Shown: piece by piece, positions 44,722 through 53,500 of the stretch
How positions within the stretch are numbered: position 1 is the stretch's first letter
How the letters are laid out: each line of letters starts with the position of its first letter
Assembly (NCBI GenBank): GCA_947184155.2
Contig: CAMXCT020006368.1
Span: 100,001 to 164,000 of the forward strand
Origin: Cladocopium goreaui
Lineage: Eukaryota > Sar > Dinophyceae > Suessiales > Symbiodiniaceae
Direction: 5' to 3'
Length of the DNA: 64,000 bases
Position numbers and translations under genes: made by a program
The notes under the pieces: model-generated
Database searches by the model: none
The model's input: the letters and a program-made list of their open reading frames with translations, nothing else
What the model was told of the DNA's origin: nothing

Positions 44722-44760
44722 CACCTGCTGCTGGCTGTTTGCTCTGGGCTGGCCAGGTGC
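44722..44760 (-). CDS. Tiny unassigned exon
   Basis: GTTTCCAG acceptor, GCAG|GTGATG donor, about 39 bp: APGQPRANSQQQ. Low-complexity but with strong borders. Confidence 0.4.
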
Positions 44761-45126
44761 CTGGAAACAAACAACAGCGGCTTTTGGAGCTGGGTTGCAG
44801 TTTCAAGTGCCGTGAGTTGAATGTGAATATGGCAAACTATTCTTAAAACATTTTAAGACCTTGAAAATGGAAGTTGGAGAGCATTAAACTGAGCAATTTA
44901 TTTTTGAAGCCTCACATCATCTTTCAAACGATTCGATAACGATTCAATAACCGGCAAACGCCGTATATGACATGGACGAGCAGCGGCATTCAGTTACCTC
45001 TTCATCTGTCGTGGTCCACGACAAACATATCGTACGGAGTTCATCTTTACTGTGAACAAAAAATAATCTCCGTTGATTCTCCTGTGCAACAACAAAATCG
45101 GGTTCTCATTCATGAAGATCCAATAT

Positions 45127-45260
45127 TACCATCTGGTTATGACTAACATAGCCATGGAAAATGGATGAAAATGGCCCATTTATAGATGGTATACCTGGGT
45201 TTACCTATTAATAGCATGGTGGATCTTTCCATGGCAAACTGTGAGTCATAACCAGATGGA
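45127..45260. mobile_element. Family-A element, copy 17 (134 bp)
   Basis: TACCATCTGGTTATGAC...GTCATAACCAGATGGA with duplicated GGATGAAAATGG inside. Confidence 0.75.
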
Positions 45261-45420
45261 TTGGGGCAATCCAACCTGACGTCGTAAACCATCACCGTCC
45301 GTTAGCCCAGGATGCCTCGGAACCAGTGCTCACGGCCACCTGGAAGACGCGTAAGGCGTAAAGGGTGCTGATTGTTTGGCGGAACGACCAGGTATGGGAA
45401 CGTTTCAAGTGACTTGGAGG

Positions 45421-45525
45421 TACCCTCTGGTTATGCCAAAATAGCTATTGAAAATGGTCATTTATAGTGGAATTACCCATTGAAAATGGTGATTTTCCAT
45501 AGCTATGTTAGTTTACCAGAGGGTA
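45421..45525. mobile_element. Family-A element, copy 18
   Basis: TACCCTCTGGTTATGCC...GTTTACCAGAGGGTA; about 20-50 bp upstream of a coding island at 45349-45400 (minus, CTTCCAG|GTGGCC donor). Confidence 0.85.
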
Positions 45526-45692
45526 TCTAATATTTCTTACAGTAACATATCGAGAAAATGCAAGAAGGCTGAGAAACTCGGACCACTCAGGTCAAAAAAA
45601 AACACGTGGCAAAAAGGCTTGGATGTTCGGGGTATTTTTCTGGTCAGAAATGTCCGGAAATGTTTGCCGTCAGAGTATCCACAATAATCATA

Positions 45693-45811
45693 TACCCATT
45701 TTGATCATTAACATAGACCCTGGCAGATAGGGGTTGGAAGATTAGTTTCCACTAAAAATTGGTCATTTTCAGGGTCTATGTTAATTTGCTGGAGGGTACC
45801 CATTTTGATCA
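45693..45811. mobile_element. Family-A element, copy 19, with 15-bp flanking duplication
   Basis: GACCCTGG-subfamily core 45708-45796. TACCCATTTTGATCA lies on both sides (45693-45707, 45797-45811); the left terminal TACCCTCTGG is missing. On the minus strand the element again follows ...AATGG|GTACCC. Confidence 0.8.
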
Positions 45812-45989
45812 ATTCCCAATTCATTGGGCCATCTCCACATGAATCTTGGGCAAGTCGGAAATTGAAACAAGATCATCTGGCCAAAAAGATGATACAAAAT
45901 GATACAACTTCCCAGAAGTTGATAATTTGCGCCCGGAACTGCAATTCTTAAATAATTTATGACATTGGGCATACCCCGCACATGGCATC

Positions 45990-48900
45990 GCACAGGGGGC
46001 CTTCAAGGTCGGCTTCCCGTTGCCGCAACATGTACTCTGCGCTTCGTAGCAATTCTTCTCGTTCCTTGATGGAAATGCCGGGCCGGGGGTTTTCAATGGA
46101 ACACGACCGAGCTCTCGAAAAACAAGTAGACATCAACAAGTCGGGGAAGAAAAACAACACTTGAAGTAGGGTAACAGGGTAGGAATCCATGGAAAATAGT
46201 GGCAGGACTTTAGATCATATCAAGGGACAGCCTCAAAACTGGAGATACAACTTTGATACAACCATGAACAACCTGAAGCAATACAAAAATGACCAAACGA
46301 TAGAATCCGATAGAACTATACAAACCGACTCTTCAAGAATTTCGAGTTGCGACATGGGAGACTACATTGGGTCGACTGCTGTCCTTTTTCACAAAGGTGT
46401 TGATACCTGGACCTGTCGAAACTGTTTGGTCTAAGCATCATCCAGTTGACTCATCCTCACCTGTCAGGGAGGAATCCTGGTGGAAAGGGAAACGTGCTTC
46501 TCCTGCAGTCAGTAGTCAGATACATTCCAAACTATGATTGAAACTATTTAACAAAATCATATCCCATAGGATCCATGTATGGTATATATACTAACATTGG
46601 GGGTATATCGATGGTAAATGTTAGTATATATATATATACCATACATGGATCCTATGGGTATGGAAAAATTAAAAACATGGATCATTTCGATATCATTTCA
46701 AATTGTTCCCATGTTTCGCGGGGCGAACATCACCCCTCATTTGCCCAACTCGCTTCTGCTCCCTGCTCGCCTCATCTCGTCTCAGCTTGGCCTGGCCAAT
46801 GGCCATTTTCCAATGGACGATTTGGTCACTTTCCAATGGTGATTTCCCATGATTTTCCATTAGTCTATCAGTCTATCTGAGTCTATCAGTCTATCCATTT
46901 CCTGGTGGTCTTCTATCCACTTTCAGCTCTTTCACAAAATTTCACGCCCAAATTGTTCTATACTTCTTTGTCTCACAGTTTTCACTCGTGCACGTCAAGA
47001 ACCGTGACACGCCGCATAAAGCAGGCCAACAGCTCCCCGGAAGCCCAAGAGTCCAAGAGTAGTTGCAAGTCTGTGCCTCTTGCAAATGTTTCATGTCGCC
47101 CAATTCCGCTTCCTCTGGCAGCCATGACACTGTTGGGGGTTGGGACCTGGTGCTGGCTAAGCTCTAAATGTCGAGGCTTTGGCAGGTGGGACTCTGATGG
47201 ACTCTGAAGGCTCTGGAAGCAGGGATTGCTCCAAGATCTTCAAGTTGCAAAGCTTACGGTAAAACTAAGATAAATTCAGTGGCCAGGAGACTTCCTTCAG
47301 CAACTGGTGAACAAGTGGTTTATATCTGCTGTGTCACATGGGCCCAAAAAATGGAGAACAAAACAAATGACAAACTCTGCGGTCGGCCTGGGATCATTTC
47401 ATCTAAAATTCAAACCATTCCCAGTCATGGATGGTTTATGGCATTGTTTTAACCACATTATAGTTATCACCAACTCACCAACCCGAAATGTCTACCCATT
47501 TGATAGGGGCGTCCTTGGCTGCTAGTTGCCGTTGGGAGCAGCGCAGCTCCTTCCTAGGTGACTCGCGCTTTTTAAAGGCCAGCCATGGATGAAAGGAACT
47601 ACAACCAACCACTGAAGATCTCTGCCCAACAACTCAACAACTTTAGGATTGTCAGTTGATATGTGATGAAATTTGCCAAGATGTGATTTGATGATGTTTA
47701 CCCTCTGGTAATTTAACATAGCTATTGAAAATGGCCATTTATAGTGGATTTTCCCATTAAAAATTGTGATTTTCCATAGCTATGTTAGTTTACCAGAGGG
47801 TACCAACATGTACCAACTATCCCAGCCATCTTCGTAGGAAACGGGCCGTTGCCAAGGCGCTCCAGTTCACTGAGCTGCTGGTCCTTTCGGCGGTTCTCAA
47901 TGCGAGCATTGGCACTGAGCTCATCGGATTCCTGGCAAAATTGCTGGCGAAAAAACTCTCCTCCCATTTTCTACCTGAACGTTTAGTGGATATCAATAAA
48001 TCTAGGTAAATTGTAATATTTCACTAAGCTGAATTAAGGCCATTTGGGGATGATTTCCCTTATTAACCATGATTTCCAGTGAGGTCGCAGTGAGGTCGTT
48101 ATAATTTACCCTGATAAATATATATATATATAATATTATGTATTAATGGGGTATAAATATGAACAATGATGGAAGTTTTACCAATAAACAATGAAAATGG
48201 ATGGATATAGCTGGTTGGTGTGCCCCGTTGCTTTCTGCCTCTCATCTCACCCCTTTCACTTCCCAAAAAATATGGGGAGTATGCCAAGTGGGTTCTCATC
48301 CCCCATTCCCAACCTGTAGTCAAAACCATCGTCTAGGAAACTATCCTATATATCTATATGATATTCCATTACATTATATAAGTTGTAATACATGTTGTTC
48401 AATATGTTTTTCTATATTATATGCTATCTATGGATTTGTCTCAAAACCCAAAATGGGTGCGTAAAATGGCTTTTAAAAACCTCCAAAAACGCTGTTGCTT
48501 CACTGGTTTTGATTCATCAACATGGCAAATTGAAGCATCCCCATAAGTATGGTAAATAGCCATTCTACCTCCATTGTTTCATCAAGATAAAATCAACTAA
48601 TATATGGATTTACCATGTTTTACCGTGAACGATCATCATGTTTTCCAGCTCCAACTGGGATGAGCCATCATAAACTCCGCATTCCTGATGTCGTCTCCCA
48701 CGTTATCACCTAACCCCCCATCCCACAAAACAGGTAAGAAACTATACATCCCAACTACCCTCTGGTAAACATACAAAAAGCTATGGAAAATCACCATGTT
48801 CAATGGGTAAATCCACTATTTCAATGGCCATGTTCAATAGCTATTTTGGCATAACCAGAGGGCATATCCTTTCCCCATCCATCCCATCCATCCCCACCTG

Positions 48901-49035
48901 CTCCATCCGCCGCAGCTCCTGCCTTAGCCGCTGCACCCGCTGATCGCCCTCCGAGCGCTCCGCCGCGACCTCCGACAGCAGCCGCTTCTGTCGTTCCTCG
49001 AAGACCTCGATCTGGCGCTGGCGAAAGGGGAACAT
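45990..49035 (-). CDS. Coiled-coil gene, 5' group of exons
   Basis: Exon 48898-49035 (TTTTCCCAAG acceptor, GAGCAG|GTGGGG donor, 46 codons) reads RQRQIEVFEERQKRLLSEVA, AERSEGDQRVQRLRQELRRM: a continuous heptad-like coil. Then 47804-47960 (FFRQQFCQESDELSANARIE, NRRKDQQLSELERLGN; ends at family-A copy 20, or earlier at a GC donor); about 47493-47566 (RESPRKELRCSQRQLAAKDA); about 46990-47120 (RGTDLQLLLDSWASGELLAC, FMRRVTVLDV); 46734-46791 (AKLRRDEASREQKRVGQM); about 45990-46110 (GISIKEREELLRSAEYMLRQ, READLEGPLCDAM). Several islands are definite coding; joining phases were not all checked. Likely a long cytoskeletal or scaffold coiled-coil protein. Confidence 0.6.
46563..46658. mobile_element. Foldback element, about 36-bp arms
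   Basis: CCCATAGGATCCATGTATGG... and its complement ending CCTATGGG, loop about 20 bp. Single copy. Confidence 0.8.
47699..47802. mobile_element. Family-A element, copy 20, forms a splice donor
   Basis: TACCCTCTGGTAATTT...GTTTACCAGAGGGTA. Minus-strand exon 47804-47960 reaches ATGTTG|GTACCC at its edge. Confidence 0.85.
48756..48866. mobile_element. Family-A element, copy 21
   Basis: TACCCTCTGGTAAAC...ATAACCAGAGGGCATA, 31 bp after the donor of exon 48898-49035. Confidence 0.8.
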
Positions 49036-49050
49036 CTTGGGAAAAAAAAA

Positions 49051-49169
49051 CTCTGGTGATGACTAACATAGCCATGGTATAGATGGCCCATAGAAATAGA
49101 TGGTTGACCTGGGTTTACCTATTAAAAATGGTGGATCTTTCCATGGCTATGTTAAATAGCCAGATGGTA
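49051..49169. mobile_element. Family-A element, copy 22
   Basis: CTCTGGTGATGACTAAC...AAATAGCCAGATGGTA; its end lies 15 bp from the acceptor of exon 48898-49035. Confidence 0.75.
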
Positions 49170-49301
49170 TATCTAAAATTGTCCAATAATGTGAACAATT
49201 TGATCCTTGTTCTGGATGTTATCTCAATTAGGTAGTACCCTTGTTACTGGTAGCCGATGGTTGCCATGCGGAATCACACAACGCAGCCTTTTCTCTATGC
49301 G

Positions 49302-49317
49302 CTTGAGCCATGATGGC
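49302..49317 (-). other. Spliced-leader-like sequence
   Basis: Minus strand GCCATCATGGCTCAAG matches 14 of the last 16 bases of the dinoflagellate spliced leader and contains an ATG followed by 25 open codons. Could be a relict of a trans-spliced, reinserted RNA downstream of the retroelement. Confidence 0.35.
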
Positions 49318-49494
49318 GTCCCGTGCAATTGTTGTTTACACGTCACATGTCATACATGTGGTATCGCTGAGTTCCCTTTGACACCCCCCATGTCCGTGGT
49401 GTCCTTCGGACCACGGGCACGAGAGAAGGAACTTTGAATTAAAAGGGGTTCTGCTGCTCGAATTACGCCTATTTACATAAAACCTGCCATTCGG

Positions 49495-49507
49495 CTCCCC
49501 CTTTCCC
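49495..49507 (-). promoter_or_regulatory. Candidate polypurine tract of the retroelement
   Basis: Minus strand GGGAAAGGGGGAG, 374 bp after the stop of the last ORF. Position and composition fit a PPT before a 3' LTR; no LTR is proven. Confidence 0.3.
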
Positions 49508-49880
49508 ACATACCCGACGGGAATAGTGGTTCCGGGTTCGCCTACTCTATGGCTGTCGATGCAACGGCGCGTCTTCAAGCTGTACATCGCGAATTATTGC
49601 TAGCTAACATCTACTTTACTGTGTTGGCTAGGCAGGTCACTCACCCGACGGGAGAAGTGGACCGCTTCGTCACCCAAGATTTACAATGCTAACTAACGAA
49701 TTCACGTGCACTGTGCAGAATCTCGTGCAGATTGGGGATAATGAAAATCTTGGACCTAAGCGAATTAGTCTACTGCCTCGCTCAGAGTCCACTCAGTTGG
49801 TCTTTTCCTGATCATCTGTTCACAAAGACGATACACATCTTATAGTCCAGTGATCATTCGGATGGACAGAGGTAGTTGGT

Positions 49881-50570
49881 TTACTGCTCACGGCGGACTT
49901 TCTTCCACTGAGGTGTTGTTGGAGATTTCTCCCAACCTGCCGCACGTTTCGGAGCAGCTTTCGGCGGTGGAGGCTTCGCAGGTGGTGCTTTAGATGGTTC
50001 ATAGGGCTTCGGCATGACCTTAGCCTTTGGTGCACTGGCCGAAGATGATGACGCTGAACCAGTATCTTCAGGTCTCCTTGAAGGCTGTGCTGAGGACTTG
50101 GCTTTCGCGTCTGCCGTGGCACGCTTGGCGGCGGCACTGTCCCCGACTGCTTTGAATACCTCACTTACCACTTCGTCCCCCAGGTTCGGAGCCATCTTCA
50201 TTTTCATTTCGGACTTTCCCCTCATCGCCTCGGCCTCAGCCAGTTGAATAGCATAAGCCATCTTGCTGACGAAGTTGTGAGGTAATGGAATACCGCATTG
50301 TTGGGCAGCAAAGAGTAGTTCCACCCTTTGTTCCTTTTCTCTCAGACTCAGATATACCGAGAAAGCTGGGAGTTCAATGCAGTTGGGGAAGCCGTGGCTC
50401 CCGGAACGAAAGAAGGTGTATGATTCATATTCGGGAAAGGTTCCCTTCAACAATAGTCGGAGAAAGTTGCTGATGGTCACCCTCATCTCTTGTTTCTCCT
50501 TCGCATCACCCTGCATCTTATTCATTGGCATGAGGAAACCTAAGGACTCGGGAGTGTATATACCCGGCAC
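49881..50570 (-). CDS. C-terminal frame of the retroelement polyprotein
   Basis: 229 codons, +1 relative to the preceding ORF and overlapping its last 53 bases; begins at GTG, so it is most likely a shifted continuation, not an independent gene. Reads IYTPESLGFLMPMNKMQGDA, then a mixed region (FLRLLLKGTFPEYESYTFFR), helices rich in Ala/Lys, and a Ser/Ala/Pro/Lys tail ending KSPTTPQWKKVRREQ. The basic proline-rich tail may bind nucleic acid or direct nuclear import; no domain recognised. Confidence 0.6.
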   Translation of the reverse strand: MPGIYTPESLGFLMPMNKMQGDAKEKQEMRVTISNFLRLLLKGTFPEYESYTFFRSGSHGFPNCIELPAFSVYLSLREKEQRVELLFAAQQCGIPLPHNFVSKMAYAIQLAEAEAMRGKSEMKMKMAPNLGDEVVSEVFKAVGDSAAAKRATADAKAKSSAQPSRRPEDTGSASSSSASAPKAKVMPKPYEPSKAPPAKPPPPKAAPKRAAGWEKSPTTPQWKKVRREQ

Positions 50571-53500
50571 ATACGAGAAACTCCATCATCTTTTCGTAAA
50601 CCTCTAGAGTTTTGATGACAGGCATCATCATGTTTCTCGGCCGCCCAGAGTACATCTTTTCTCCCTCTGACCATGAGTTCTTCTTCCCTTTCTCCTGAAA
50701 GAGTTCGTCCAATTCCTGCTCAGTCGGCCGCTTGAGGTTGCCATCCTGATCTTCGCCTGTGTAAGGGCAGAAGTCGTCCAGGTCCAGTCGGACTCGCTTG
50801 GTGGCTGTCATCAACGCATAGTATTCCTCTGGGGTCAGAGTGACTCTCTGATTGTAGTAGAGTCTGAACATTGCGATGATCTTTGACATCACAGCGTTGT
50901 CATACAAGTGAGCCGCGGCCTCGGAGACATCATTGTTGACAAGTCCGTCTCCTGGCAAACCCTTGCTTCCACGTGCAAGATTCTTGGTCCATACTGGCAG
51001 GTTTGATGAAGGTTCATTCTCAGGTTCGACGTCCATTTCATCATCGTCTTCCTCTTCAACGATCTCGTCGTCTTCCTGCTGAGTCTCTTCCTCCTGATCC
51101 ATTTCCTCGTCATCGCCTTCGTTGTAGTCGACCTCGTCAGGATTGAAGCCATAATCGTTGGATTCAGATACGTTTTCCTGTGCTTGATGGACCGTATCCT
51201 TGAACAACGATTCTTCCTGTCGACGAACCTCCTCATCGAGCTCTTTCTTTGTGGCTTCATCTTCATCGTCCTCAGGAGCTTGTAGTCTATATGGTCGAAT
51301 TCCACAGCTCTCAAGCTCTGTCCAGCAAACTAGACATACTGCCAACTTCGTCGGCGTCTCATTGAGGATGTGAGGGCAATGACGGCAACCTGAAGTTTGC
51401 ACCCTCTTGCGTTCGACGATGTAGTCGATTAGCTTGATGCGGGCGATGTATTGTTCTTGTCCGCCAGGCTCAATGAGATTGTTCCTGAATTGGTTGACGA
51501 TGTTCATTGCATCCATGGTGATCTCGTCATACGGTTGCTTTTCGGCGTCGATGCATTGACTTGCGACCCTCAGAATGGACTCCTTGGTGGCGACAGTTCT
51601 TGACTTGACAGTGCCTGACCGGACTACCTGGTCGTCGCCCGACGGAACGAACAACCGGAGCCATGTCTTGTTGTTTTGATCCTTTGGATCTTGAATCCAT
51701 CCTCCTTTGATCGCTGAGAACGGGATGATCTTTGGTGAAACGATCTGTCCCGAATCCGTCAATCGACCACCGTACTCCACCATCAGGGTTTCGGTCGGGA
51801 TAAAGAGGCAGATGTAGTCCCCCTTTCGCGTGTCAACGCTCTTCGTGATGGTCCATGATCTATGATCCCACGGCACATATGGGTTGAAGAACGTAAACAT
51901 ACGATGACCCTCTCCAAGACCTCCCGGAATTAATCCTTGCCTCCAAATGCTTCGGAGGTTGGTCTTCTTCGTGATGTGGAAGCAAACCGGCAGTGACATG
52001 ATGGTATTGGGCGCAATCGGATGCGAGAGCAACGATGACATCAACAAGACATCATCTCTGGATGATCCTTCCTTGTGCCCCGTTGGGGCGCGAACTGCAA
52101 CTGGATAGAGCAACAGCCCCTCGTCTGGAATGTGCGTGTCCGCGTTGACTTTGTTGTCAATGCACGTCAGGCTGCTGCGATCAATGTCCTTGTTGATCCC
52201 GAACGCCAAGACTTGTTCACGTACACGGCGTCCATATCGGGCACAGTGGAACATGATCTTGAACAGCAATGCCATGCGATTGCTCGCCTCATTGACATTC
52301 CATGCGCTTTGATCGTTTGCTCTTCCCTTGGGGGCGAGAAAGACATGCGGCCAACGTTGGTACTCATGTCTCCAGATTGACTCACATTTGAGTACTTCCT
52401 CAATGGGTACCCAGCCGGCGTCGTCACAAAACAAACTTTGTGATTCTGAGGCCTTTCCCACGTTGTGTCGTAGGATCCTGTTCAGTGATGTGCTCACCTT
52501 GTCCTCATAGCTGTCGAGCCGATTACCGGTTTCGAAGCGATAGTTTGCCGCATACTCCACACCGCCAAAGTAGAAGCAGTTGAAGAAGTGGGCTCCCGTC
52601 GTGGGGATGATTTTCAAGAAACCATCTTGCGGCGCCTCGATCCGTTTGTAGAAGGGTTTTCTGATGTTGTTGTCGGAGTAATTTGCGAGGAACTCTGGTA
52701 CTGACCAAGTGTCACCTCCTCCTCTGACAATAGCGTCCCGGATCACTTCGTTGAGATCAACGACGTTCTGGGGTCCCAGCTTGGTAACATCACGCCCTTC
52801 AATGCAAAACCTACCATACTCATCGAGGTCTCCAACTTCGGACATAGTCCTGATGCTGTCGTACCACTGGTACTCACTAAACCTCGGTTTTGTAGGCTCA
52901 TCCGTTTGCCCTGACCCTTCAGTAGCACCTGATCCGTCCTTTCTGTGCTCAGGCGGTTCCATCTCGACGTCATCAGATGTGGGACTATCAGCCTCGAGCG
53001 ACGCTCGGACGGCCTTTAGCACCTTTCTGACTTCATCCTTCTTCTCATGTTCACATTCAAGGTGACCATGTTTGGTGCTACCACAGTACAAGCACACATT
53101 GACATCCTCAGAGACAGTGAAGAGTTTTCCCAACGCATCCAGGAGTTGTTGTTTTCCGGAAATCTCTGAGTCCCTAACCACATCAGTAGGGTCGTTTGCT
53201 GGTTCATCAGCTTCCTCCTCCCCAGGGTGAGTCGGCGACTCGTCACCTGGCTTGGCATCAGCATCAACGCCCATGCTGGCGTCATCCCCTGTGATATGGT
53301 GCTTTCTTCGATACTGAGAGAAGACCTGATCTTTCTCCCACTCCGTGAGACAGTTGAAGTTGATCAACGACTCATACCCGGGGATTGCGTGGATGATCTT
53401 CATGACCTTTTCGGCTTCTGCAGTCTGCAGAGTGCAGTCAAAAGATCCTCGTCTCTTGTCGTTGATGGTGCTTGTAGTTCTGGAGGTTGATGTGAATTGA

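Noticed and set aside
49631-49680. Possible LTR pair from the two CCCGACGGGA words at about 49518 and 49649
   Set aside because: Similarity covers only about 15 bases; no TG...CA borders or second copy at the 5' side.
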